NCBI RefSeq assembly: GCF_000818395.1
Contig: NZ_JWJG01000028.1
Span: 4,666,615-4,730,614 of the forward strand
Reading direction: 5' to 3'
Length of the DNA stretch: 64,000 nt
Source of the DNA: Noviherbaspirillum autotrophicum
Lineage (GTDB): Bacteria > Pseudomonadota > Gammaproteobacteria > Burkholderiales > Burkholderiaceae_D
The notes under the pieces are model-generated. The model was not told the DNA's origin. It ran no database searches and was given only the letters and a program-made list of their open reading frames with translations. The first letter of the stretch is position 1, and every line of letters starts with the position of its first letter. Below, piece after piece: positions 44,821 through 54,337 of this stretch. The position numbers and the translations under genes are program-made.

Positions 44821-47433
44821 ATGACTAAGACCCTCATCATCGCAGAGAAGCCCTCTGTCGCGAACGATATCGCGAAGGCGCTCGGCGGCTTTACCAAGCA
44901 CGATGAGTATTTCGAATCCGACGAGTACGTGCTGTCCTCCGCCGTCGGCCACCTGGTCGAAATCGCCGTGCCGGAAGAATACGACGTCAAACGCGGCAAA
45001 TGGACTTTCACGCATTTGCCCATGATCCCGCCGCACTTTGCGCTGAACCCGATCGCAAAAACGGAATCGCGCCTGAAGGTGCTGACCAAGCTGTTAAAGC
45101 GCAAGGACGTTACCGCTCTCATCAACGCATGCGACGCGGGCCGCGAGGGTGAACTGATTTTCCGCCTGATCGTGCAATATGCGAAAGCCAAGCAACCGAT
45201 CAAGCGCTTGTGGCTGCAGTCGATGACGCCCGGTGCGATCCGTGACGGCTTTGCACGCCTGCGCGAAGACCGCGACATGCTGCCGCTGGCCGACGCCGCC
45301 CGCTGCCGCAGCGAAGCGGACTGGCTAATCGGCATCAACGGCACGCGGGCCATGACGGCGTTTAACTCGAAGGAAGGCGGCTTTTACCTCACCACCGTCG
45401 GCCGGGTGCAGACGCCGACGCTGTCGATCGTGGTCGAGCGCGAGGAAAAGATCAAGAACTTCGTGTCGCGCGACTACTGGGAAGTGCGTGCCGAATTCGT
45501 GTGCGCGGCCGGCATCTATGAAGGACGCTGGCTCGACACCAAGTTCAAAAAGGACGAGACCGATCCGGAGAAAAGGGCTGAACGCCTGTGGAGCAAGGCC
45601 GCCGCCGAATCGATCGTCGCCGCTTGCCGCGGCAAGATGGGGACCGTCACGGAAGAATCGAAGCCGGCCACACAACTGGCGCCGGCACTGTTCGATTTGA
45701 CCAGCCTGCAGCGCGAAGCCAACGCGCGCTTCGGCTTCTCGGCAAAAAACACGCTGGCGCTGGCGCAGGCGCTGTACGAAAAGCACAAGGTGCTTACCTA
45801 TCCGCGTACCGATTCGCGTCATCTGCCGGAAGACTATCTGCATACGGTCAAGCAGACGCTAGACGTCATCGCGGAAAACAACAACTATCACCAGTTCGCC
45901 AAGCAGATCCTGAAGAACGACTGGGTCAAGCCGAACAAGCGCATCTTCGACAACAAGAAGATCAGCGACCACTTCGCCATCATCCCGACCGGGCAACTGC
46001 CGAAAAGCCTGTCCGAGCCGGAGCAGAAGCTGTACGACATGGTCACGCGCCGCTTCATGGCCGTGTTCTTCCCCGCCGCGGAATACCTGGTCACCACGCG
46101 CTTTACGGACGTGTCGGGCCACTCCTTCAAGACCGAAGGCAAGGTGATGACCAATCCGGGCTGGCTGGCCATCTACGGCAAGGAAGCGGCGAACGACGAA
46201 GACAAGGAAAACGCCGGCACGCTGGTGCCCGTCGCCAAGGGCGAACAGGTCAAGACCGACAAGGTCACGGCCAATGGCCTGGTGACGAAACCGCCGGCAC
46301 GCTATACGGAAGCGACGCTGCTGTCGGCCATGGAAGGCGCCGGCAAGCTGGTCGACGACGAAGACCTGCGCGAGGCGATGGCGGGCAAGGGCCTGGGTAC
46401 GCCAGCCACGCGCGCGGCAATCATCGAAGGCTTGTTGAACGAAAAATACCTGCTGCGCGAAGGCCGCGAACTGATTCCGACCGCAAAGGCGTTCCAGCTG
46501 ATGACCTTGCTGCGCGGCCTGGGTGTCGATGAACTGACCTTGCCGGAATTGACCGGCGAGTGGGAATACAAGCTGTCGCAGATGGAGCGCGGCAAGATCA
46601 GCCGCGAGGAATTCATGCGCGAAATCGCGCAGATGACGCAGATTATCGTCAAGCGCGCCAAGGAATATAACAACGACACCATCCCCGGCGATTATGCGAC
46701 GCTGAAGACGCCGTGCCCCAATTGCGGCGGCGTGGTGAAGGAAAACTACCGGCGATTTGCCTGCACCAAGTGCGAATTTTCGATGACGAAGGTGCCCGGC
46801 GGGCGCCAGTTCGAGATCGCGGAAGTCGAAGAGCTTCTGGCCAAGCGCGAGATCGGCCCGCTGCAGGGCTTCCGCTCCAAGATGGGCCGGCCGTTCGCGG
46901 CGATCCTGAAAATCGTGCGCGACGAAGAGAACAACAACTGCAAGCTGGAATTCGACTTCGGCCAGAATCAGGACGAAGGCGAGGAAGGCGAAGGCGTCGA
47001 TTTTTCCGAACATACGCCGCTCGGCCCGTGCCCGAAATGCGGCAGCAACGTGTACGAGATGGGCCTGGCCTACGTCTGTGAAAAGACGGTCGCCAAGCCG
47101 AAGGCATGCGACTTCCGCAGCGGCCGCATCATCCTGCAGCAGGAGATCGTGCCGGAGCAGATGGCCAAGCTGCTCAACGAAGGCAAGACCGACCTGCTGC
47201 CCGGGTTCATTTCACAGCGCACCCGGCGCCCGTTCAAGGCGTTCCTGGTGAAGGACAAGAACGGCAAGGTCGGCTTCGAGTTCGAGGAGCGCAAGGCCAA
47301 AGCACCGGCCAAGGGCAAGGCGGCGGCCAAGGAAGATGAAGCCGCGCCGGCAAAGACGGAAAAGAAGGCGGCGGAAAAGCCTGCCGTGAAGAAGGCGGCG
47401 GCGAAAAAATCCGTCGCGAAAAAAGCGGCGTAA
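44821..47433 (+). CDS. topB: TopB: DNA topoisomerase III
   Basis: An 870-residue type IA topoisomerase. The TOPRIM domain is at the N-terminus (TLIIAEKPSVANDIAKALGG, DAGREGELIFR). The catalytic Tyr lies in LTYPRTDSRHLPE. Two C-terminal zinc-type Cys groups (CPNCGGVV, then CTKC; CPKCGSNV) are present. The last 45 residues are a Lys/Ala tail, a common feature in Burkholderiales TopB. It unlinks DNA strands during replication and recombination. The ATG at 44821 starts the conserved MTKTLIIAEKPS. Confidence 0.95.
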   Translation: MTKTLIIAEKPSVANDIAKALGGFTKHDEYFESDEYVLSSAVGHLVEIAVPEEYDVKRGKWTFTHLPMIPPHFALNPIAKTESRLKVLTKLLKRKDVTALINACDAGREGELIFRLIVQYAKAKQPIKRLWLQSMTPGAIRDGFARLREDRDMLPLADAARCRSEADWLIGINGTRAMTAFNSKEGGFYLTTVGRVQTPTLSIVVEREEKIKNFVSRDYWEVRAEFVCAAGIYEGRWLDTKFKKDETDPEKRAERLWSKAAAESIVAACRGKMGTVTEESKPATQLAPALFDLTSLQREANARFGFSAKNTLALAQALYEKHKVLTYPRTDSRHLPEDYLHTVKQTLDVIAENNNYHQFAKQILKNDWVKPNKRIFDNKKISDHFAIIPTGQLPKSLSEPEQKLYDMVTRRFMAVFFPAAEYLVTTRFTDVSGHSFKTEGKVMTNPGWLAIYGKEAANDEDKENAGTLVPVAKGEQVKTDKVTANGLVTKPPARYTEATLLSAMEGAGKLVDDEDLREAMAGKGLGTPATRAAIIEGLLNEKYLLREGRELIPTAKAFQLMTLLRGLGVDELTLPELTGEWEYKLSQMERGKISREEFMREIAQMTQIIVKRAKEYNNDTIPGDYATLKTPCPNCGGVVKENYRRFACTKCEFSMTKVPGGRQFEIAEVEELLAKREIGPLQGFRSKMGRPFAAILKIVRDEENNNCKLEFDFGQNQDEGEEGEGVDFSEHTPLGPCPKCGSNVYEMGLAYVCEKTVAKPKACDFRSGRIILQQEIVPEQMAKLLNEGKTDLLPGFISQRTRRPFKAFLVKDKNGKVGFEFEERKAKAPAKGKAAAKEDEAAPAKTEKKAAEKPAVKKAAAKKSVAKKAA

Positions 47434-47451
47434 CAGCCCCTTCCCAATCCA

Positions 47452-47475
47452 GCCCCGGCTCCTGCCGGGGCTTGT
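47452..47475 (+). terminator. Terminator after topB
   Basis: GCCCCGGC (47452-47459), loop TCCT, GCCGGGGC (47464-47471), then TTGTCATTT. Eight GC-rich base pairs, 18 bases after the stop. Confidence 0.8.
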
Positions 47476-47697
47476 CATTTCAGGCGCGCTGACGCGCCCC
47501 TTTCCTCGCGTTAAGGCATGGCCTTGGCGCGGTCTTCGTTGTGCGCCCTGGTGGCTTCCAAAGCGCTTGTACATCCTGTCCGACAAATATCCCCGAGGAA
47601 CTTCATGCTGTAACAGTCAGTCAAATGACAACAATCCACATCGTGAAACGTGCGCCAACCGGCGCGCGTCGTCATTTCTCACTGATCCGGAGGGAAT

Positions 47698-47913
47698 ATG
47701 TTTTCACGTCGCTTGATATCCATCGCAAGCATGGCCGCATTCGCCGTTTCACTGACAGCCTGTGGCACCCCGAGCCGTCAGACCCTGGGCACTGCCGGCG
47801 GTGCCGTACTGGGAGGCGCCGCCGGTAACGCCGTCACCAACGGCAGCACTGCCGGCACGATCGGAGGCGCTGCCCTCGGCGGCGTGATCGGCAACCAGGT
47901 GACCAAGCCCTAA
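47698..47913 (+). CDS. Glycine-zipper lipoprotein
   Basis: A 71-residue protein. The signal MFSRRLISIASMAAFAVSLTAC ends in a lipobox (LTAC), so Cys21 or nearby is lipidated (shown here as one signal of 22 residues, positions 1-22). The mature part has a glycine-zipper pattern (GGAVLGGAAGNAV, GGAALGGVIGNQV), typical of the OsmB/SlyB-like 2TM family. It probably sits in the outer membrane and may aid envelope stability. A GGAGGGAAT ribosome site precedes the ATG. Confidence 0.8.
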   Translation: MFSRRLISIASMAAFAVSLTACGTPSRQTLGTAGGAVLGGAAGNAVTNGSTAGTIGGAALGGVIGNQVTKP

Positions 47914-47939
47914 TCGTCACACGCACGGCACGCGGCGCG

Positions 47940-48860
47940 TCAGTCCCTGCCCGCTTCGATATCCGGCTCGAAAAAGCACCATTTCGCTTGCGGCCAGCGC
48001 GCCTGCAGGCTTTCCTCGACCGCGTTGATCGCATCAACGAGCGCACGGTCGGACTGCTGCGGCCGCATCTTCGCCTGCACGGCGATCATCAGCTGCTCCC
48101 CCCATTGCAGCGTGATCAGGTTCATCACGCGCTCGACTTCAGGACGCGCTTCGATATGCGCCTGGATGGCCGCATGCACTTCGGGCGCAGCGGACTCGCC
48201 GGTGATCATCGCCTTCACTTCGCGCGTGATGAATACCGCCACCACCATCAGCAGCAGGCCCACGCCGATCGACCCCAAGGCATCCCATACCGGGTTGCCC
48301 GTGACCACCGCGAGCGTCACGGCGACAAATGCGAGTGCCAGACCGCACAGTGCGGCGATGTCTTCGCCGGCGACCACCATCAGCTCGGACTGGCGCGTCT
48401 CGCGGAACCACTGCATGAATGGCTTGCCGCGCGCAATCTTGCGGATTTCCTTCATTGCCCCATACAGCGAAAACGATTCCAGCACGACCGATACGCCAAG
48501 GATCAGGAGCGCCACGGCCGGACTGCTGATCGGCTCCGGATGCCTAAAATGGCTGATCCCTTCGATCACAGAAAACGCGCCGCCCAGGAAGAACAGCAGC
48601 AGCGCCACCATCATCGCCCAGAAGTACACGACGCGGCCGTAGCCCATCGGGTGGAATTCATTGGCCGGCTTTTTCGACTCCTTCAAGCCGATCAGCAGGA
48701 AGACCTGGTTGGTGCAGTCGGACAGCGAGTGGATCGCCTCGGCCAGCATGGCGCCGGAGCCGGTGTAGAGCGCGGCGCCGAACTTGGCGACCGCAATGCC
48801 GCCATTGGCGCCGAGTGCGTAAAAAATCGCTTTGGTGGAACCTTCGGAGTGAGATGACAT
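47940..48860 (-). CDS. Cation diffusion facilitator (CDF) transporter
   Basis: A 306-residue inner-membrane protein with about six hydrophobic segments. The metal-site pattern of CDF helix 2 appears in AEAIHSLSDCTNQ, and a second one in MVVAGEDIAALCGL. A C-terminal cytoplasmic domain follows from residue about 215. Likely exports Zn2+, Co2+ or Fe2+ by proton antiport; the metal cannot be told. It converges with the glycine-zipper gene. Confidence 0.9.
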   Translation of the reverse strand: MSSHSEGSTKAIFYALGANGGIAVAKFGAALYTGSGAMLAEAIHSLSDCTNQVFLLIGLKESKKPANEFHPMGYGRVVYFWAMMVALLLFFLGGAFSVIEGISHFRHPEPISSPAVALLILGVSVVLESFSLYGAMKEIRKIARGKPFMQWFRETRQSELMVVAGEDIAALCGLALAFVAVTLAVVTGNPVWDALGSIGVGLLLMVVAVFITREVKAMITGESAAPEVHAAIQAHIEARPEVERVMNLITLQWGEQLMIAVQAKMRPQQSDRALVDAINAVEESLQARWPQAKWCFFEPDIEAGRD

Positions 48861-49145
48861 AAGGTTTGTTATTCAGGGTAAAAGTTGCGCGACCGCTCTC
48901 GCGGAATTCCTCTCGTCCTTTGACAGCGCATGCATGTCGGCATCGTGGCTGCAGAGCGATGCGGGAATGTCCATGACGCATTTCCGGATTTCGTCGCCGA
49001 CGCTGAGGCAGATCACCCGATGATAGCAACTTGCATATGCTCCGGAACTTTCGCTTATTGACAGATTCTACAGAATCGCATGCATGCAACTATGGCATGA
49101 AGGGTTTTTCATGCTTTATCGAATTAATTTTTCCAGGAGAAACAT

Positions 49146-49595
49146 ATGATGAAATGGACTATCCCTTTGGCATGCGCATTGGTACTGACGGCATGCGGCA
49201 CTACCGGCGGCGGATCGGGCTCCAGTATGGGCAGTTCGGGCGGCTACGGCACGTCGGGTGCTTCGGGTACTTCTGGCGCTTCGGGCACCTCCGGTTCCTC
49301 CGACACCTCCGGCGCGTCCCACTCTTCTTCCGGTTCTTCCAGCGCCTACCCGAGCGGCTCTGGTTCTTCCGGCACTTATCCGAGCGGCTCCGGCTCGTCG
49401 AGCACTTCTCCGGGCAGCTCCGGTTCATCAAGCACTTATCCGAGCGGGTCCGGCACGACCGCACCGAGCGATTCGAGCTCGGGCACATCGGGCAGCATGC
49501 CGGGTTCGAGCGGATCGTCGACCACCAGCCCCGGCATGACCAATCCCGGCACCGAATCGAGCCCGGCACGCGGCGGCGACAGCGGCTCGAAATAA
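49146..49595 (+). CDS. Ser/Gly-rich lipoprotein
   Basis: A 149-residue protein with a lipoprotein signal ending LVLTACG. The rest is low complexity: repeated Ser-Gly units, then six imperfect YPSGSGSS-type repeats at about residues 60-105. No domain is recognisable. The ATG at 49149 is an equally likely start. Such tails may extend from the outer membrane; function unknown. Confidence 0.6.
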   Translation: MMKWTIPLACALVLTACGTTGGGSGSSMGSSGGYGTSGASGTSGASGTSGSSDTSGASHSSSGSSSAYPSGSGSSGTYPSGSGSSSTSPGSSGSSSTYPSGSGTTAPSDSSSGTSGSMPGSSGSSTTSPGMTNPGTESSPARGGDSGSK

Positions 49596-49845
49596 TTAAT
49601 CAGGCTGGCAGTGGGCCGTGGAACGCATTGGCTAAAACAGTCTTCGCATGCGGCATGGCAGCTTGCCGATCACGCAGGCTGTTTTTCCGACCGCACGGCG
49701 CGCCGCCAAGCCTTTCCGCCCCGATTCTGACGTTCGCGCCTTGGCGCATTTCCCATCCGGCCAGCAGCAGGCTTGCAGTCATCTCCTCAACTCGATGACG
49801 GCCGCCCTTTCTTCCATCACGCTCGCCCCGTCTTTACCTGCCACG

Positions 49846-50328
49846 TCAGGCGGCACGTTCGTGGGCTAGCAGGTACTGCTTGCGCGACAAGCCGCCGGCG
49901 TAGCCGGACAAGGCGCCGGAACGGCCGAGCACGCGGTGGCATGGCACGATGATCGATACCGGGTTGCGGCCGATGGCGGTGCCGGCAGCACGTATCGCGT
50001 TCGGCCTGGCAATGCGCTGCGCAATCGACTGATAGCTGGCGGTGGCGCCGAACGGCAGCGCTTGCAGCGCCTCCCACACGGCGCGCTGGAATGGCGTGCC
50101 ATCGAGGTCCAGCGCAATGTGGAATGCATGGCGCTGGCCGGCAAAATACTCGTCGAGCTGGCGCGCGGCCTCGCGCAAGCGGGGATGCGCGGCATCCTTG
50201 CGCCAGCCCTGCGGGCCATTGAAGTACTTGTGCTGCTCGAAATAAATGCCGCATAAGCCGCGCTCAGTCGTCGCCAGCAGGAGCGGTCCGAGCGGGCTGC
50301 AATGTTCGGTGTAGCAGATCATGATCAT
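49846..50328 (-). CDS. ogt: Ogt: methylated-DNA-[protein]-cysteine S-methyltransferase
   Basis: A 160-residue protein with the active-site PCHRVLG (acceptor Cys) and the helix-turn-helix region VWEALQALPFGATASYQSIA. It removes methyl groups from O6-methylguanine by irreversible transfer to Cys. I chose the ATG at 50328, whose ATGA overlaps the stop of the Ada/AlkA gene, implying translational coupling; an ATG at 50322 also fits. The arrangement supplies the transferase activity lacking in the Ada/AlkA fusion. Confidence 0.93.
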   Translation of the reverse strand: MIMICYTEHCSPLGPLLLATTERGLCGIYFEQHKYFNGPQGWRKDAAHPRLREAARQLDEYFAGQRHAFHIALDLDGTPFQRAVWEALQALPFGATASYQSIAQRIARPNAIRAAGTAIGRNPVSIIVPCHRVLGRSGALSGYAGGLSRKQYLLAHERAA

Positions 50329-51809
50329 CCCATCCATAAGGCCAGCGCTGCGTAACCGCGCCACGGCGACCAGGCGGCGGCGCGCGCTGTCAGCTGTTTT
50401 TCAGTGAGGCGCTCGCCGCCCTCGGCTGCGGCTTTTTGCAAGCCAAGGTCGCCCGCCGGGAACGCGTCGGGAAAGCGTAGGGCGCGCAGCGCCACATAAT
50501 GCGCGGTCCAGTCGCCGATACCGCGCACCGATTTCAGGCGCTCGACGGCTTCATCGAGGCCGATGCCAGGGCGCAGCTGCAAGCCGCCCTGCGCGGCGAA
50601 CCGGGCCAGCGCTGCAATCGTCTGCGCACGCGTGCGCGGCAGTCCGATGGCAGCGATTCCTTCCTCAGCCGCAGCCAGCGCGTCAGCGAGCGGAAAGTGT
50701 CGCGCCACTTGCGCAAACGGCGTGACAACCGGCTCCCCGAAGCGGGCAACCAAGCGGCCCGACAAGGTGGTGGCGCCGGCCACGCTGACTTGCTGGCCGA
50801 GTACGGCACGCACGGCGAGTTCGAACGCATCGAAAGCGCCGGGTACGCGCAGGCCGGGCCAGTGCGCGATGCGATCGGCCAGCAGCGGATCGCCACACAG
50901 GTGCGCATCGATCACGCCGGGGTTGGCATCGAGGTCGAATTGCGCGCGCACCCGCGCCAGCAACGGCATGAGCACCGGCGTCAATGCCGCTGCCACCTCA
51001 ACCTCAAGTTGTGCGCGCTGCGCGCGATGCGTCACGCGCAGCCATCCTTGCGTTTCGCCGATGCGTATGCTGCGCACGTACGCCTCTTGCCCGTTCTCCG
51101 TCAGCACGGCCTCGACGCCGGGAATGGCGCGGCCGGCGAGATAGGCGACGATGCGCTGCCATTGATACGGCGGCCGATAGGCTAGCCGCAACGTCAGCGC
51201 CGCGCTTTCGGCGGCAGCGGCCGGCACGGTGGCGCGGCGAATCGTTGTTGGCGCGATGCCGTAACGCTGCGAAAACGAGGCGTTAAAGCGGCGCACGCTG
51301 CCAAATCCCGCGGCGTACGCGATCTCGGCCATCGGCAAGGACGTTTCCTGCAACAGCTTTTTCGCAAACAGTAAGCGCTGCGTCTGCGCCAGTTCGATCG
51401 GCGTGACGCCGAAGTGCTGCAGCAGCACGCGCCGCAACTGCCGCGAAGACAAGCCGACTTCCCGCGCGAGCCGCTCGACGTCGCCGTCGTTCAGCGCGCC
51501 GCCGGCAATGCGCTGCCACACGGCGTGCGCGAGATTCTGCTGCAGCGCGTACGGCGCCAGTTCGGGGCGGCAGCGCAGGCAGGGGCGAAAACCCGCCGCC
51601 TCGGCCGCCGCCGCCGAACCGAAGAACTGGCAGGATGATTCGCGCGGCGTCTTCACTGCGCACACCGGGCGGCAGTAAATGCCGGTCGTCTTCACGCCGG
51701 TGAAGAACACGCCGTCGAAGCGCGCGTCTTTCGCCGCAAGAGCGCGGTAGCAGGCGGCGCGGTCGAGCGGGAGTGCCCTAGCGGCCGAATTGTCCGTGAC
51801 GTTTTCCAT
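50325..51809 (-). CDS. Ada N-domain / AraC HTH / AlkA glycosylase fusion
   Basis: A 494-residue protein. Residues about 15-85 are the Ada zinc-type methyl-phosphotriester sensor with four Cys (GIYCRPVC and LRCRPEL region). Residues about 95-180 are an AraC-type HTH (EVGLSSRQLRRVLLQHFGV). Residues 195-305 are an AlkA N-terminal domain, and residues about 310-490 an HhH-GPD glycosylase domain with SVRGIGDWTAHYVALRAL and the catalytic Asp in PAGDLGL. It senses methylation damage and excises alkylated bases. The ATG at 51809 follows from the start of the sensor domain. It is coupled to ogt. Confidence 0.92.
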   Translation of the reverse strand: MENVTDNSAARALPLDRAACYRALAAKDARFDGVFFTGVKTTGIYCRPVCAVKTPRESSCQFFGSAAAAEAAGFRPCLRCRPELAPYALQQNLAHAVWQRIAGGALNDGDVERLAREVGLSSRQLRRVLLQHFGVTPIELAQTQRLLFAKKLLQETSLPMAEIAYAAGFGSVRRFNASFSQRYGIAPTTIRRATVPAAAAESAALTLRLAYRPPYQWQRIVAYLAGRAIPGVEAVLTENGQEAYVRSIRIGETQGWLRVTHRAQRAQLEVEVAAALTPVLMPLLARVRAQFDLDANPGVIDAHLCGDPLLADRIAHWPGLRVPGAFDAFELAVRAVLGQQVSVAGATTLSGRLVARFGEPVVTPFAQVARHFPLADALAAAEEGIAAIGLPRTRAQTIAALARFAAQGGLQLRPGIGLDEAVERLKSVRGIGDWTAHYVALRALRFPDAFPAGDLGLQKAAAEGGERLTEKQLTARAAAWSPWRGYAALALWMG

Positions 51810-51900
51810 GGCTTCGTTATACGCGCCACACAAGTCACCGTCTAGCCGTTTTCGGACATCAGTCGCGGCGCCCGGCGCGGCCGCGATCGGCGGGCAACGG

Positions 51901-52260
51901 TTACGCCAGAAACAGCGCGCCCAGGGCAAGCGCGGCCGGCACGGTCTGCACGTACAGGATGCGCATTTGCACCGTCAGTGCGCCCCAGATGCCGGCGACG
52001 GCCACGCATGCCAATCCGAACACGGTAAACGCGTGCCCGACGGCAGCATCGGGATGCAGGAAACCGACGGCAAGCGCGGCAGCCAGGAAACCGTTGTAGC
52101 ACCCCTGGTTCGACATGGCCGGCGCAAGCGTGGCGACTTGCTCTTTGCGTAAGCCGAAGACCTTGCGTCCTCGCGTCTTGAACAGCACGGTTTCCAGCAG
52201 CACGATGTAGACGTGGATCGCCAGCACGAGGCCAGCAAGAATTTTGGCAACCAATAACAT
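51901..52260 (-). CDS. DUF1304 family membrane protein
   Basis: A 119-residue integral membrane protein with four hydrophobic segments. It matches DUF1304 (IHVYIVLLETVLFKTRGRKV and NQGCYNGFLAAAL). Its function is unknown. It is divergent from a TetR gene, with a palindrome in the 47-base spacer, so it is probably the TetR target. Confidence 0.9.
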   Translation of the reverse strand: MLLVAKILAGLVLAIHVYIVLLETVLFKTRGRKVFGLRKEQVATLAPAMSNQGCYNGFLAAALAVGFLHPDAAVGHAFTVFGLACVAVAGIWGALTVQMRILYVQTVPAALALGALFLA

Positions 52261-52294
52261 TAATTCCCCCGGTTAAAATAGCGAAAAATACAAT

Positions 52295-52311
52295 ACATAA
52301 TGACGTTATGT
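52295..52311. promoter_or_regulatory. TetR-type operator palindrome
   Basis: ACATAATGACGTTATGT: the arms ACATAA (52295-52300) and TTATGT (52306-52311) are perfectly inverted. It overlaps the first bases of the TetR gene (ATG at 52308) and lies 35 bases upstream of the divergent DUF1304 gene. Confidence 0.65.
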
Positions 52312-52988
52312 TAGTCAAAAAAGATAGTAGAAAGAACCTTCCAGAAATGGAACTGCTGGCTGGCCGGCCAGCAGAAAAGCGCGACGGGCGAAAAGAAAAC
52401 GCCGCCGTCACGCAAGCCGCTCTGCGCGCAGCGGGCAAGGACTTGTTTGCCCGTCTCGGCTACGAAGGCACGTCCGTCGGTGCGCTGTGCACCCAGGCCG
52501 GCGTGACCAGCGGCGCGCTGTACCATCATTACGGCGACAAGAAGGGAGTGTTTGCCGCCGTCGCCGTGGAACTCGAATGCAACCTGGTGGAACGGGCGGT
52601 GCGCACCCGGCAATCAGTGCTGGCGCGTGGCGGCAGCAGCTGGGAAGGCTTCCTCGCGGCGATCGATGCCTTGCTTGCCGCGGGCATCGATCCCGGCTTG
52701 CGCCGCATCGGGTTGGTCGAGGCACCCGCCGTGCTCGGCGCCGACGGCTGGCAGGCGATTCGCGAGCAGCATGGGCATGGCGCCATGACGCGCGTCATCG
52801 ACGACTTGCAGCGCACGGGCGTGCTCCGTCCCGGCGATCCGCGGCGCGTGGCGTGGCTGGTACTGGGCTTGATTTACAGCGCGATACAGACGCTGCCGAA
52901 TGAAACCACTGCGGTCGATGCAGCGCTGGCGGATGCACGTCAGATGATGCACGCGATGTTGAACGGTCTGCGCGCCGAGTCGCGATAA
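52308..52988 (+). CDS. TetR/AcrR-family regulator
   Basis: A 226-residue protein with the HTH at residues about 30-85 (AALRAAGKDLFARLGYEG, SVGALCTQAGVTSGALYHHY). The N-terminus is an unusual 25-residue basic extension; an ATG at 52347 would shorten it. It overlaps its putative operator and is divergent from the DUF1304 gene. Effector unknown. Confidence 0.87.
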   Translation: MLVKKDSRKNLPEMELLAGRPAEKRDGRKENAAVTQAALRAAGKDLFARLGYEGTSVGALCTQAGVTSGALYHHYGDKKGVFAAVAVELECNLVERAVRTRQSVLARGGSSWEGFLAAIDALLAAGIDPGLRRIGLVEAPAVLGADGWQAIREQHGHGAMTRVIDDLQRTGVLRPGDPRRVAWLVLGLIYSAIQTLPNETTAVDAALADARQMMHAMLNGLRAESR

Positions 52989-53115
52989 CGCCCGCGCGGC
53001 ATCGCCGCCGGGAAAGACATCACGGTGCCGCTGGCCCGGTCAAACCGGCAGGCCACACGCTTTTTCGCTTTACGCTACACTCGATTCCTCTTTTTTTGAC
53101 CTGCGAGGTTCCGCC

Positions 53116-54336
53116 ATGCTGACCGCATCCCGCGCGCCGCAACTGAAAACCGTCCTGATCGCCAGCGGGCTGGTGCTGACACTGGCAATGGGCGTGCGGC
53201 ACGGCTTCGGTTTCTGGCTGCAGCCGATCTCGCAGGCGCACGGCTGGACGCGCGAAACCTTTTCGCTGGCCATGGCGCTGCAAAACCTGTTGTGGGGCGC
53301 GTTCGGCCCGTTTGCCGGCATGGCCGCCGACCGTTTCGGCACCGCGCGCGTGGTAATCATAGGGGTGCTGTTCTATGTCGGCGGCCTGCTGTGGATGGCG
53401 CTGGTGAGCGAACCGACCGCCTTCGTGGTCGGCTCCGGCGTGCTGATCGGCGCGGCGCTGTCCTGCACCGCGTTCGGCGCCGTTTCCGGCATCATCGGCC
53501 GCACCGCGCCGGAAGTGAAGCGCTCGTGGGCGTTCGGCATTTCCTCGGCGGCCAGCTCGCTCGGCCAGTTCGTGATGATGCCCGTCGAGCAGCAACTCAT
53601 TACGTCGACCGGCTGGCAGACCGCCTTCTACATCCTCGGCGCGCTGGTGGCGCTGGTGATGCTGCCGATGGCATTCGGCCTGCGCGAGCAGCCGCTGGAA
53701 AAGGCTAGCGGGCCGCAGCAAAGCATGGCCGACGCCATCAAGGAAGCATTCTCTCACCGCCCTTTCCTGCTGCTGGTGGCTGGCTATTTCGTCTGCGGCT
53801 TCCAACTGGTGTTCATCGGCGTGCACATGCCGTCCTACCTGAAGGACAAGGGCATCCTGGACCCGAGCGTGGCAGTCATGGCGCTGGCGCTGATCGGACT
53901 GTTCAATATTTTCGGTTCCTATTACGCTGGCAAGCTGGGCGGCTTTTTGCCGAAGCGCTATCTGCTGTCGAGCATTTACCTCAGCCGCACCATCGTGATT
54001 GCGCTGTTCTTGCTGGCTCCGCTCACGTCCTGGTCGGTGTACGTATTCGCCTGTGCCATGGGCTTGTTGTGGCTGTCGACGGTTCCGCTCACCAACGGCG
54101 TCATCGCCGGGATTTTCGGCGTGAAGTATCTGTCGATGCTGTCGGGCTTCGTGTTTTTCTCGCACCAGGTCGGCAGCTTCCTCGGGGTGTGGCTCGGCGG
54201 GTACCTGTTCACCAAGCAGGGCAACTACAACACCGTATGGGGCATCACGATTGCGCTTGGCATGTTTGCCGCGCTGGTGAACCTGCCGATCAACGAACGC
54301 GCGATCAAGCGCCAGCCGGTCGGCATGGCGGCCTGA
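53116..54336 (+). CDS. Major facilitator superfamily transporter
   Basis: A 406-residue inner-membrane protein with about 12 hydrophobic segments. The family motif between helices 2 and 3 is present as GMAADRFGTARVVIIG. It resembles the monocarboxylate/oxalate-formate type MFS carriers. Substrate unknown. It is followed after one base by a 42-residue ORF. Confidence 0.87.
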   Translation: MLTASRAPQLKTVLIASGLVLTLAMGVRHGFGFWLQPISQAHGWTRETFSLAMALQNLLWGAFGPFAGMAADRFGTARVVIIGVLFYVGGLLWMALVSEPTAFVVGSGVLIGAALSCTAFGAVSGIIGRTAPEVKRSWAFGISSAASSLGQFVMMPVEQQLITSTGWQTAFYILGALVALVMLPMAFGLREQPLEKASGPQQSMADAIKEAFSHRPFLLLVAGYFVCGFQLVFIGVHMPSYLKDKGILDPSVAVMALALIGLFNIFGSYYAGKLGGFLPKRYLLSSIYLSRTIVIALFLLAPLTSWSVYVFACAMGLLWLSTVPLTNGVIAGIFGVKYLSMLSGFVFFSHQVGSFLGVWLGGYLFTKQGNYNTVWGITIALGMFAALVNLPINERAIKRQPVGMAA

Positions 54337-54337
54337 C

